Assembly (NCBI RefSeq): GCF_023715615.1
Contig: NZ_JAMBOM010000009.1
Span: forward strand, 1 to 64,000
Origin: Sporosarcina aquimarina
GTDB lineage: Bacteria; Bacillota; Bacilli; Bacillales_A; Planococcaceae
DNA: 64,000 nt
Direction: 5' to 3'
The notes beneath the pieces are model-generated. The model was given only the letters and a program-made list of their open reading frames with translations. It was not told the DNA's origin and made no database searches. A program made the position numbers and the translations under genes. How positions within the stretch are numbered: the stretch's first letter is position 1; every line of letters starts with the position of its first letter. Positions 29,118 through 37,421 of this stretch are shown in pieces.

Positions 29118-29166
29118 AAGAAAGGTTTTATAAAAGTCGCAAATGACTATTTGAGGGGGTTAGTAG

Positions 29167-30024
29167 ATGCAGACAAATATAGGTTCAACTATTAAAAGGA
29201 TTAGAAGTGATAAAGATTTCACACAAAAGTATGTAGTTGATGGAGTAATGACGCAAAGTGCTTATTCGAAATTCGAGTTAAACAAAACAGAAATTACTTA
29301 CTCGTCTTTAACTAGTATACTCGAAAATATAGAAGTAACATTTGAAGAAGTCTTATATATTCAAAATGGTTTCAAGCATACTGAAAAAGATGCAATATTT
29401 AAGAAATTTATTTCACTTTCCTTTAATGACGAAGAAAATATTAATGAGTTGTTAAACATGGCAATGAGCTATTTAGACAAAAAAGAGGACCAATTAATAA
29501 GTGATATTAAGTCGTTATCCGAGGCTTTACTAATACTCATACACACAGCGGATAAAACAAAACTTCTAACAAGTGTCTCAAGTGTATGGCAAAGACTTTC
29601 AGTTAGAAATCAGTTTTACTTTTCTGATTTATACTTGTTAAATTCGATTTTTTACTTTTTTCCACTGGAAACAATGCTCGAGATAAAAAAACTAGCATTT
29701 AAAAGTATTGAACGATATGGGGATTTTCAAAACATACAGCGTTTAAAAATAAACTTCTGTGTAAATATTTCACTCATGCTCATAAAAGAAAAATGCTATG
29801 TTGAGGCATTGAAGGAGGTTGAAACAGCTATTATTTTTTCAAAACAGCAAAAGGCGTATTTACAATTAGCTGTTTGTTATGTGCGTAAAGGTATTTGTTT
29901 AAACTGTTTAAATCAAAACGGCTTCCCGTGGGTTCAAAAGGGGATGGAACTTCTAACAGTTTTAGAAGAATATGCGCTATTACAAATGGCAACAGTTGAA
30001 ATTAATCTGTATTCCAAAATTTAA
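29167..30024 (+). CDS. Rgg/GadR/MutR-family transcriptional regulator
   Basis: A 285-residue protein. Residues 1-65 form an XRE-type helix-turn-helix (IGSTIKRIRSDKDFTQKYVV, then MTQSAYSKFELNKTEIT). Residues 70-285 are all-helical, with the TPR-like repeats of the Rgg C-terminal peptide-binding domain. It belongs to the RRNPP peptide-sensing group by layout and length. The RBS is GAGGGGG. It is divergent from the 17-residue SHP-like ORF, which would be the cognate ligand. It has the AT-rich composition of an acquired gene. Confidence 0.85.
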   Translation: MQTNIGSTIKRIRSDKDFTQKYVVDGVMTQSAYSKFELNKTEITYSSLTSILENIEVTFEEVLYIQNGFKHTEKDAIFKKFISLSFNDEENINELLNMAMSYLDKKEDQLISDIKSLSEALLILIHTADKTKLLTSVSSVWQRLSVRNQFYFSDLYLLNSIFYFFPLETMLEIKKLAFKSIERYGDFQNIQRLKINFCVNISLMLIKEKCYVEALKEVETAIIFSKQQKAYLQLAVCYVRKGICLNCLNQNGFPWVQKGMELLTVLEEYALLQMATVEINLYSKI

Positions 30025-30376
30025 TCCTATAAACTGGACATAATTACGAGCAAATGCAGAATAGCGTACATGGATTTTCCTAGCTACTCCTTTGCAAAGC
30101 GATGGAATGATAAAGATGGTAGCTTTGTTGCCTTGTGAGACCGGTTTCGTCATAACACGATGGAGACAACCGTCTGATACACAAATCTTTCATCAGATGA
30201 ACAGCACGAGGTAGTAAACAACAAGGGGTCTGAATCCTAAATAGATGGAAAGAGTATAGGTTAGTAACCTCAGTGTGCTGATTGGAGTTTTCAAGAAGGA
30301 AAATATTATCATCTCGTGCAAGAATGGCAAGTTTATCTTGAAAAGTTAGGGCCAATTAGGATAATCAAATAAACAA
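30025..30376. other. Non-coding stretch after rgg
   Basis: About 350 bp without a supportable gene. Short open frames on both strands lack an RBS and family resemblance. It may be decayed coding sequence. Confidence 0.5.
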
Positions 30377-30420
30377 AAAAGCTGTCCGCAATTAGGTTTC
30401 CCTTCAGTGGACAGCTTTTT
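30377..30420. terminator. Hairpin terminator, related to the one at 26571
   Basis: AAAAAAGCTGTCC pairs with GGACAGCTTTTT. It could terminate transcription from either side. Confidence 0.75.
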
Positions 30421-30459
30421 CTATGGTATAGATCTAAGTTTAGATCTAAAAATTATGTA

Positions 30460-30552
30460 TGGAGGAGGTAGAGGGATTCGAACCCCCGCGGGTTTTGACA
30501 CCCCTGTCGGTTTTCAAGACCGATCCCTTCAGCCGAACTTGGGTATACCTCC
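30460..30552 (-). tRNA. tRNA-Ser (anticodon TGA)
   Basis: A 93-nt tRNA with the long variable arm of class II tRNAs. The acceptor stem is GGAGGTA/TACCTCC, the anticodon loop CTTGAAA carries TGA, the T arm is GGGGGTTCGAATCCC, and CCA is encoded (30462-30460). The discriminator base reads T rather than the G usual for bacterial tRNA-Ser. Its 3' end faces the accessory block on the left. It corresponds to the tRNA-Ser gene located near tadA/scr in B. subtilis. Confidence 0.95.
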
Positions 30553-30642
30553 GTGTTAGACAAGTAATAGTATATCAGGCATCAGAAAAGAAGTCAACAA
30601 TTTTAAATGAAAAATTTTGTGGGATAGACAAATGGGTGAAAG

Positions 30643-30671
30643 TTGATTTTTTTACGGGCTACTCGTATAAT
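30643..30671 (+). promoter_or_regulatory. Promoter of the SRP RNA gene
   Basis: TTGATT (30643-30648) and a perfect TATAAT (30666-30671) are 17 nt apart, placing the start near 30677. Confidence 0.8.
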
Positions 30672-30676
30672 AAAAG

Positions 30677-30947
30677 TTGCCGTGCTAGGTGGGGAGGTAG
30701 CGGTGCCCTATAACTTGCAATCCGCTCTAGCAAGACTGAATCCCTTTCCTGAGGCCGTCCGTATTGTAGGGTCTGCCTTTTGCACGTAGTGTTGACATTT
30801 GGGTCCCGCGCAATGGGAACCCATGAACCATGTCAGGTCCGGAAGGAAGCAGCATTAAGTGGAATTTCTCATGTGCCGCGGGGTCGCCTAAATCGAGCCA
30901 ACGACAAGAGTAACGCTTATGTGCGGCGGTCGAAGGAAGGTGCACGG
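30677..30947 (+). ncRNA. scr: Signal recognition particle RNA, large (Bacillus) type
   Basis: The SRP RNA scaffolds Ffh and FtsY-mediated targeting of membrane proteins. The Alu domain is recognised by GTGCTAGGTGGGGAGGTAGC. The S-domain apical loop is recognised by ATGTCAGGTCCGGAAGGAAG and CAGCATTAAGTGG. The 3' strand ends near GGTGCACGG. The length of about 270 nt is typical for Bacillus scRNA. It lies upstream of dnaX as in B. subtilis, but the GHL10 gene is now in between. Confidence 0.95.
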
Positions 30948-30960
30948 CGTACATAGCAAA

Positions 30961-30993
30961 GCCTCTCATCCCAATGTGGATGAGAGGCTTTTG
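30961..30993 (+). terminator. SRP RNA terminator
   Basis: GCCTCTCATCC pairs with GGATGAGAGGC, followed by TTTT. Confidence 0.85.
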
Positions 30994-31122
30994 CATGTTT
31001 TTAGATAAATTTTTATATGTTAGAAACAAGTTCTGAACAAAAACGTTTATGAAATGCTCAATAGTTCTTTGAGCAGCATTCATAGAGAATGAAAAGTAAT
31101 GTCCTTCAATTAATAGGGTAAG

Positions 31123-33399
31123 TTAATTTAAGGAGGAATGTGGAACGAATCCTATCACATTTGTAGGTGATTGAATAAGTGTCCAACTTCCAACACTATA
31201 TCCTATTCTAACTTTTTCATTGCGTTTTAAAGTACCCACTTGGGCAAATTTATCTGACGGTCCTTTTTTGATCACACATGAATCGATGTTTACAGTCATT
31301 TCGCTATCAAAAGAGATAGTAGGATTATTTACACGAAGAGTAAAATCAATGGCTCTCGCTAAAAAGATTGCGTAGTCAGATCTAATAATCTTTTTATCTG
31401 TGCCAAACGTTCCATCTTCCAATCCAACTGCTATTCCTCTTGTTATAAGCGCTTGAGCAGCTCCGGATGTAGAATTATTATAATCATATTCAAATGTTTT
31501 GCTGATCATAAGAGCCATTTCACCGCGTGTAAGAGGTGCATTAGGTTTAAACGTACCATTGTTGTAACCAGAAATAATTTTTTTATCAACAGCAGATTGA
31601 ATATAGCCCGATGCAAATGAATTAGGATTTACATCGTTAAAGATTGTTTTTCTTTTCGTTCCGTCGAGATTTAAAGAACGACCAATCATAGCCATAGCTT
31701 CCGCACGTGTAACTTGTCTACTTGGATTATAATCACCTTTAGTATCACCCGATACTATGTTGCCTTGTGCTAAGTAGGTGATTTCTTTATAAGCTCTATG
31801 CTTCGAACTAATATCATTAAATACTCCCGGAGTTGGGAGTTCAGTTATTCCGTCACTCAAAACGAAAGCATTTTTACTTTCAACGCCTGTATGAGACACG
31901 GATTTAATGCCATACGTATATACTTTGCTTCTATTCGCTGTGGTATCTACGTAAACCGTATTACCTTTTGTATGATAAACAATGTCCAAAATATTTTTAG
32001 GATCTTCATAAGAGCCTTCTTTTGTTCCATCAAATCGATAGATTACGTATTTTCTTGGGAGAGTACTATTTTTGTCTGTAATAGTCAGTTTTGTTTCGGA
32101 AGACTCTTTACTTAACGTAACATCGGTTGGGCGAGCAGGTATTGAAGAACCCTTCCAAAGTACAGAAGGCGTTAAAGCTTTTGAAGGATACATTTGTTGT
32201 TTAAGGTATGTAGCATAACCGAGAGAATTGCTGTTAATACTCCTTAATGAGAAATGCATTTGTCCATTTACACTAGTACTCCCTCTATTTGCAATTACTT
32301 GATTCGTAAGCTCCGTTTTGTCATTCCATGCTTTATCAGCATCGTTTCCGACCTTATAATCAGCCATACCTATGTACAAGTTCACAGGATGAGCTTTTGC
32401 ATAAGTTTGGACTTCATGTCCCCACCAATTTAATAACTTAGTGTAATTTGCGGCTTTATAACTTCTTGACCAATAGATCTGAGGAGCAATGTAATCAATG
32501 CTACCATCTTTGATCCATTGTCTAGTATCCGCGTAAATGTCATCATAGTTACTCATTCCATTAGTATCACTACCAGTAGAATCTTGTCCCTTGTTTCTCC
32601 AAATTCCAAACGGGGATATTCCATATTGAACATGTGGTTTTGTTGCTTTTATAGTATTGTAGACATTCTTAACTAATTGATTGACATTATTACGGCGCCA
32701 ATCTTCAACTTGCTTGAAAGAACCCTTATATTTTTTAAAGGCTTCTTGATCTTTAAATGTTTCACCCTGTATTTTATAAGGATAGAAATAATCATCCATG
32801 TGTACAGCGTCAATATCATAATTGGCTACTAATTCTTTTACAGTAGAAACTAAGTACTTTTGCACTTCTGGTAGACCGGGATTCAAATAGTATTGATTGC
32901 CATATTTCACTACCCACCCAGGATTCTTGCGAGCAATATTATTAGTAGCTAGATCAGATAATTTCTGTGAAGGCATTGTAACGCGATAAGGATTTACCCA
33001 TGCATGTAGTTCTAAACCACGTTTATGTGCTTCATCTATCATGATTTGTAAAGGATCGTATCCAGGATTCGTCCCTTGCTTCTTACCTGTAATATAGGAA
33101 GACCAAGGTGCGAGCTTGGATGGATATAAGGCATCGTTTAAAGGTTTAGCTTGGAAAATAACGGTATTGAAATTATCGGCTTTTAGCTTGTCCAATGTGG
33201 TTTTTACCCATTGAGTATACGCAGATTTATTCATTCCAGCTTTCATATCAATATTTGTAACGGTTGCAATCCATGCAGCACGCATTTCAGTTTTAGGATG
33301 AGTTGTACTGGCGTAGACATTTTGAGTTTTAAATACTGGAATAAGTAATACTAAAACTAAAAAAGTTGCTAGATAACGGACAAAGATTTTTTTAGACAT
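31123..33399 (-). CDS. Secreted GHL10 (YngK-type) glycoside hydrolase with SLH domains and SH3 tail
   Basis: A 758-residue surface protein. A signal peptide (to about residue 30) precedes a glycosyl-hydrolase-like 10 domain (about 35-390) with EMRAAWIATVTNID, ELHAWVNPYR, DAVHMDDYFYPY and DYIAPQIYWSRS. A fibronectin-like linker (about 410-515) leads to three SLH repeats (about 520-690: FNDISSKHRAYKEITYL, FNDVNPNSFASGYI and a third). A C-terminal SH3-like domain (about 700-758) follows. SLH domains bind pyruvylated wall polymer, so the enzyme should be retained on the wall. The likely substrate is peptidoglycan-related glycan, as proposed for YngK relatives; this is inference. Confidence 0.88.
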   Translation of the reverse strand: MSKKIFVRYLATFLVLVLLIPVFKTQNVYASTTHPKTEMRAAWIATVTNIDMKAGMNKSAYTQWVKTTLDKLKADNFNTVIFQAKPLNDALYPSKLAPWSSYITGKKQGTNPGYDPLQIMIDEAHKRGLELHAWVNPYRVTMPSQKLSDLATNNIARKNPGWVVKYGNQYYLNPGLPEVQKYLVSTVKELVANYDIDAVHMDDYFYPYKIQGETFKDQEAFKKYKGSFKQVEDWRRNNVNQLVKNVYNTIKATKPHVQYGISPFGIWRNKGQDSTGSDTNGMSNYDDIYADTRQWIKDGSIDYIAPQIYWSRSYKAANYTKLLNWWGHEVQTYAKAHPVNLYIGMADYKVGNDADKAWNDKTELTNQVIANRGSTSVNGQMHFSLRSINSNSLGYATYLKQQMYPSKALTPSVLWKGSSIPARPTDVTLSKESSETKLTITDKNSTLPRKYVIYRFDGTKEGSYEDPKNILDIVYHTKGNTVYVDTTANRSKVYTYGIKSVSHTGVESKNAFVLSDGITELPTPGVFNDISSKHRAYKEITYLAQGNIVSGDTKGDYNPSRQVTRAEAMAMIGRSLNLDGTKRKTIFNDVNPNSFASGYIQSAVDKKIISGYNNGTFKPNAPLTRGEMALMISKTFEYDYNNSTSGAAQALITRGIAVGLEDGTFGTDKKIIRSDYAIFLARAIDFTLRVNNPTISFDSEMTVNIDSCVIKKGPSDKFAQVGTLKRNEKVRIGYSVGSWTLIQSPTNVIGFVPHSSLN

Positions 33400-34023
33400 T
33401 ATGATTGTGTTCCTCCCAAAGATAGTTGTTTGTCTATATATTTAGTGATGAGGATAATAATTAACGTGTACAGAAAAAGAGTATTTTTTTATCCACACTA
33501 GCGCCTCAACAAAATAGGTATCAGCTTTTTGAAGGCGGAAGATGCTTTGACTAATTTTGCGCAAAAAATGATATTAACCTATTAATCTTCCAATAAAAGG
33601 ACACCACAATGGATAAGATTACACGAGAAATTTCATTTTAACAGTGGCTTTTCGCCTATTTTTACCGAATTATTTCCAAAATATGTGGACACTAATTTTT
33701 AGATTATTATTTAGAAAAGTACACGCTGCGCTAAATTTCAGTATTTATACTTAAGTACAGGATATTAAGAGTTGACGAATTGTGAACTTGTTAAAAAACA
33801 GTGAATTTATTTAGTTAAACTAAAAGAGATTTTAATAGAATATGAGCTTGAAATACTCGGCGATTCAGAATAGAGTTGTCCTGTCTGTGAAAAACTGCAC
33901 TGGAAATACAAATTCTTTCTACAAGAAATCATTTGTAAATACCTTTCTCAAATCACGTCTTATGCGTTGTTTTGTGGTATACTTATAGGAATGAATGAAG
34001 CGAAAAGAAAGGGGAGCGGACGG
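33400..34023. other. Gap before dnaX with a possible IS66 relic
   Basis: No intact gene. At 33609-33638 an ATG opens MDKITREISF and then a stop, followed by QW, which resembles the start of the small TnpA protein of IS66-type elements. Sequence before it (GCGCCTCAACAAAAT at 33510, GAAGGCGGAAGATGCTTTGA at 33535) could be the IS end. The rest is AT-rich and unrecognised. Confidence 0.25.
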
Positions 34024-35808
34024 TTGAGTTATCAAGCTTTTTACCGGGTATACCGGCCACAGACATTCCACGAAATGTCAGGACAGCAACACGTAAAACA
34101 AACACTTCAAAACGCTCTCCTCCATAACAAAACGACCCACGCCTACTTGTTTTCAGGGCCCCGCGGAACTGGTAAGACGAGTGCCGCTAAAATATTCGCG
34201 AAGGCATTGAATTGCGAAAACGGACCAGCCAAAGAACCGTGTAACGAATGTGAGACGTGCCGAACGATTACAGAAGGATCGAATACAGATGTCATTGAAT
34301 TTGACGCAGCCTCCAATTCCCGTGTTGAAGAGATGCGGGATATCATTGAAAAGGTCCGATATGCACCAGCTTCTTCCAAATTTAAAGTCTATATAATCGA
34401 TGAAGTGCATATGCTTTCCAATTCAGCCTTCAATGCGCTGTTGAAAACGTTGGAAGAACCACCTGCTCACGCGGTGTTCATCCTAGCAACAACAGAGCCG
34501 CACAAACTGCCGCTCACAATTATTTCTCGCTGTCAGAGATTCGACTTTAAGCCTATTACAGCCGTTGAAATAGTGGAGCGCATGACGCACGTTTTAAAAG
34601 ATGCGGATATTGAAGCTGACGTCAGTGCACTAAAAGTAATCGCACAAGCAGCTTCAGGTGGGATGCGGGACGCACTCAGCATGCTAGACCAAGTTGTCTC
34701 TTTCAGTGGTGATCGAGTCACTGCAGAAGAGGCGCTACTTGTCACGGGCTCTGTCGGAGAAGATATCTTCCATCAGCTCGCGGAAGCATTGCTCACGAAA
34801 GACGCTGGTGGCGCACTGACATTATTAAACCGACTCATTGCAGAGGGGAAAGATGTCTCACGTCTAGCCGAGGATTTAATCACATTCTTCCGTGACTTGC
34901 TATTATTACGGACAGCCCCTGATCTTACTGACTTACTGGAAGTCGTTTCGGGTGATGAACGCTTCATTGCCTTGGCACAGGCGTTTGAGCCAGATAGATT
35001 ATACGCCTATATCGACATTCTAGGAGAAACTCAGCAAGAAATGCGATTCTCTAATCATGCGAAAGTGTATATTGAATCTGCATTATTGAAGATGGTACAA
35101 ACGCGTGGCACTTCTAATTCAGGAACAAGCGGTACAGCAGCTTCTCCTGAACTAGAACAAAAGATTGCTACACTGGAGCGGATTGTTGGGGAATTGCAGC
35201 AACAACTTGCTAACGGCGGCGGACATGCTGCACAAGCGGGCGAGAAAGCACCAGCTGCACGCAAAAATTCATCCAATAATGCTCGTGCTTACAAGATTCC
35301 AACCGGTAAAGTCCATCAAGTACTCAGTGCTGCGACTAAGCAGGACATTCAAGTGATTCGGGAGGAATGGGCACGCATGATGCAGACGATGCAACGTTCG
35401 CATTCCGCACTTCTGGAAGAAACAGAGCCAGTAGCAGCATCGGATAGCGCGTTTGTGTTAAAATTCAAATATGAAATCCATTGTCTCATGGCGTCTGAAA
35501 ATGCATCCCTCCGTTCAGGTCTTGCGGAAGCGTTGCGTCAACAAACAGGTAAAGCCTACGACGTAGTTTACGTTCCTGAAGAGGGATGGCTTAAAGTTAG
35601 AGAGGATTTCATCCGCAAGAGTGGGATGTCTAAGCAACCATCTCAAACAGAGGAGAACTCCGCGACTAGCGGTGAACCTTCCGAAGCATCAGGGTCTGAA
35701 GAACCTCCAGCGTTCCTTGACGGCGCTGAACTGACACAAGAAGATCCGGTCGTGTCGGAAGCAGAAAAAATATTTGGTAAAGAATTTATTACCGTTCATG
35801 ACGAGTAA
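34024..35808 (+). CDS. dnaX: DNA polymerase III subunits gamma and tau
   Basis: A 594-residue clamp-loader ATPase. Walker A is GPRGTGKTSAAK, the zinc module is CNECETC, and Walker B is VYIIDEVHML with sensor ATTEPHKL. Domains I-III occupy residues 1-370 and a tau-like tail follows. The start is TTG 34024, giving MSYQAFYRVYRPQ as in B. subtilis, with GGGGAG 7 nt upstream; the frame is open from 33967. A TATACT -10 candidate lies at 33979. The gene heads dnaX-ebfC-recR. Confidence 0.97.
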   Translation: MSYQAFYRVYRPQTFHEMSGQQHVKQTLQNALLHNKTTHAYLFSGPRGTGKTSAAKIFAKALNCENGPAKEPCNECETCRTITEGSNTDVIEFDAASNSRVEEMRDIIEKVRYAPASSKFKVYIIDEVHMLSNSAFNALLKTLEEPPAHAVFILATTEPHKLPLTIISRCQRFDFKPITAVEIVERMTHVLKDADIEADVSALKVIAQAASGGMRDALSMLDQVVSFSGDRVTAEEALLVTGSVGEDIFHQLAEALLTKDAGGALTLLNRLIAEGKDVSRLAEDLITFFRDLLLLRTAPDLTDLLEVVSGDERFIALAQAFEPDRLYAYIDILGETQQEMRFSNHAKVYIESALLKMVQTRGTSNSGTSGTAASPELEQKIATLERIVGELQQQLANGGGHAAQAGEKAPAARKNSSNNARAYKIPTGKVHQVLSAATKQDIQVIREEWARMMQTMQRSHSALLEETEPVAASDSAFVLKFKYEIHCLMASENASLRSGLAEALRQQTGKAYDVVYVPEEGWLKVREDFIRKSGMSKQPSQTEENSATSGEPSEASGSEEPPAFLDGAELTQEDPVVSEAEKIFGKEFITVHDE

Positions 35809-35834
35809 CTTAACTTAAAGAGGAGGAAACAAAA

Positions 35835-36155
35835 ATGCGTGGTATGGGAAATATGCAAGGTATGATGAAGCAAATGCAAAAGATGCAAAAGCAAATGGGC
35901 GAGGCTCAAGAAAAACTAGGTGAAGAGCGTTTAGAAGGAGCAGCAGGCGGCGGTATGGTGAAAGTAATCGTTTCCGGCGACAAAAAAGTTGTCGAGGTCA
36001 TCGTGGATCCATCCGTCATCGATCCTGAAGATGCTGAAATGTTACAAGACCTTATCGTAATTGCCACGAACGACGCGATGGAAAAAGCAGAAGAATTAAC
36101 GAACTCTACGATGGGACAATTCACGAAGGGATTGAACCTTCCAGGGATGTTCTAG
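35835..36155 (+). CDS. ebfC: YbaB/EbfC family nucleoid-associated protein
   Basis: A 106-residue homodimeric DNA-binding protein with a methionine-rich N-terminus ([20 protein letters not shown]), then a conserved beta/alpha core. It lies between dnaX and recR in almost all bacteria; the RBS GAGGAGG is strong. Confidence 0.95.
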   Translation: MRGMGNMQGMMKQMQKMQKQMGEAQEKLGEERLEGAAGGGMVKVIVSGDKKVVEVIVDPSVIDPEDAEMLQDLIVIATNDAMEKAEELTNSTMGQFTKGLNLPGMF

Positions 36156-36166
36156 GAGGCAAAACC

Positions 36167-36763
36167 ATGCATTACCCTGAACCGATATCTAAACTGATTG
36201 ACAGTTTTATGAAACTGCCAGGCATCGGCCCGAAAACTGCGGGCCGGCTGGCATTTTTTGTGTTGAGTATGAAAGAAGATACTGTGCTCGATTTTGCGAA
36301 AGCGTTGGTTGATGCCAAACGTAATCTAAGGTTTTGCTCCGTATGCGGTCATATTACAGACATCGATCCGTGTCACATTTGTCAGGATCAGTCACGAGAC
36401 CGCACCCTGATTTGTGTAGTCCAAGATCCGAAAGACGTCATTGCTATGGAGAAAATGCGTGATTATAAAGGACTTTATCATGTTCTGCATGGTGCCATCT
36501 CGCCTATGGATGGTGTTGGGCCAGAGGACATTAACGTCCCCGACTTGCTGAAGCGTCTACAAGATGAGGAAGTTGAAGAGCTAATTCTAGCAACCAATCC
36601 GACGATTGAAGGCGAAGCAACGGCTATGTACATTTCGCGCCTCGTGAAACCGTCTGGCATTCCAACGAGTCGAATCGCTCACGGGTTACCAGTGGGTGGA
36701 GATCTGGAATACGCTGATGAAGTGACGCTGTCTAAAGCTTTAGAAGGGCGGCGACAACTGTGA
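36167..36763 (+). CDS. recR: Recombination mediator protein RecR
   Basis: A 198-residue ring-forming protein helping RecO load RecA in gap repair. The helix-hairpin-helix [14 protein letters not shown], the four-cysteine zinc finger [16 protein letters not shown] and the Toprim segment [10 protein letters not shown] are intact. The RBS AGGAGG lies upstream of ATG. Confidence 0.98.
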   Translation: MHYPEPISKLIDSFMKLPGIGPKTAGRLAFFVLSMKEDTVLDFAKALVDAKRNLRFCSVCGHITDIDPCHICQDQSRDRTLICVVQDPKDVIAMEKMRDYKGLYHVLHGAISPMDGVGPEDINVPDLLKRLQDEEVEELILATNPTIEGEATAMYISRLVKPSGIPTSRIAHGLPVGGDLEYADEVTLSKALEGRRQL

Positions 36764-36990
36764 GACGATCCGGGGGACTGTTTCGCAGGAAAAACAAGCT
36801 GAAACGAGAATACGATGAAAAATTACGGACATTGATGGTAGATACACGAGAAGAGTGGGAACAGGCGAAATCGATTGAAAAGTATGCAGACGATTTCGAT
36901 CAGGAAGTTGTGATTCGAAAAAAAATCGCTGAAAGCAATCATTTCTATTTGTACAAAGAAGCTAAAATTAGAAATCTTGGCATCGAGTGA
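36760..36990 (+). CDS. yaaL: YaaL family protein (DUF2508)
   Basis: A 76-residue, highly charged helical protein of unknown function. GTG start overlaps the recR stop by 4 nt. Conserved between recR and bofA in spore-forming Bacillales. Confidence 0.85.
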   Translation: MRRSGGLFRRKNKLKREYDEKLRTLMVDTREEWEQAKSIEKYADDFDQEVVIRKKIAESNHFYLYKEAKIRNLGIE

Positions 36991-37053
36991 ACTAAACAAC
37001 GATTGCTTTGCATAGACTGCTAGTAGTCTATTGTAAAGGGGGCAACTTCTGCT

Positions 37054-37317
37054 ATGAAAGTTGCTATAATTCTTGCACTCGGTGTTGTCCTGCTCTTCGT
37101 TCTGCGTTTGACCAAGCCCCAACTGCAAACAGCGGCTGAAAAACTGTCCATTTTATGGTTTCGACTCGCTTTTGCGTTTTTAATTTTATTCATCCTCAAC
37201 ATCGCAGGCGGGTTTGTTGGATTGTACGTGCCGATTAATATTGGATCAGGCTTTTTACTGGCAGTGCTTGGTATTCCGGGATTGGCGTCTTTACTAGTCC
37301 TGGCAGTTTTCCTGTAA
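37054..37317 (+). CDS. bofA: Pro-sigma-K processing inhibitor BofA
   Basis: An 87-residue integral membrane protein. In B. subtilis BofA holds the SpoIVFB protease inactive in the outer forespore membrane until the signal for sigma-K. The hydrophobic segments and the C-terminal motif NIGSGFLLAVLGIPGLASL match the family. Its presence supports an endospore-forming host. Confidence 0.92.
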   Translation: MKVAIILALGVVLLFVLRLTKPQLQTAAEKLSILWFRLAFAFLILFILNIAGGFVGLYVPINIGSGFLLAVLGIPGLASLLVLAVFL

Positions 37318-37346
37318 GGATGAATAGGTGAAAGGTGTCCTACCAC

Positions 37347-37376
37347 AAAGTCAGCCAATGTGTGCTGACTTTTTTT
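37347..37376 (+). terminator. bofA terminator
   Basis: AAAGTCAGC pairs with GCTGACTTT, followed by T. Confidence 0.85.
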
Positions 37377-37421
37377 ACATAGAAGATGGAGCAAACTCTC
37401 ATGAGGAAGGAGGAGAAACGA

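Noticed and set aside
30080-30355. A 91-codon minus-strand ORF after rgg
   Set aside because: No RBS, atypical composition, no recognisable motif.
30459-30713. An 84-codon plus-strand ORF
   Set aside because: It lies over the tRNA-Ser gene and the SRP RNA promoter and has no family resemblance.
33843-33994. A short plus-strand ORF just before dnaX
   Set aside because: No RBS, and it overlaps the likely dnaX promoter.
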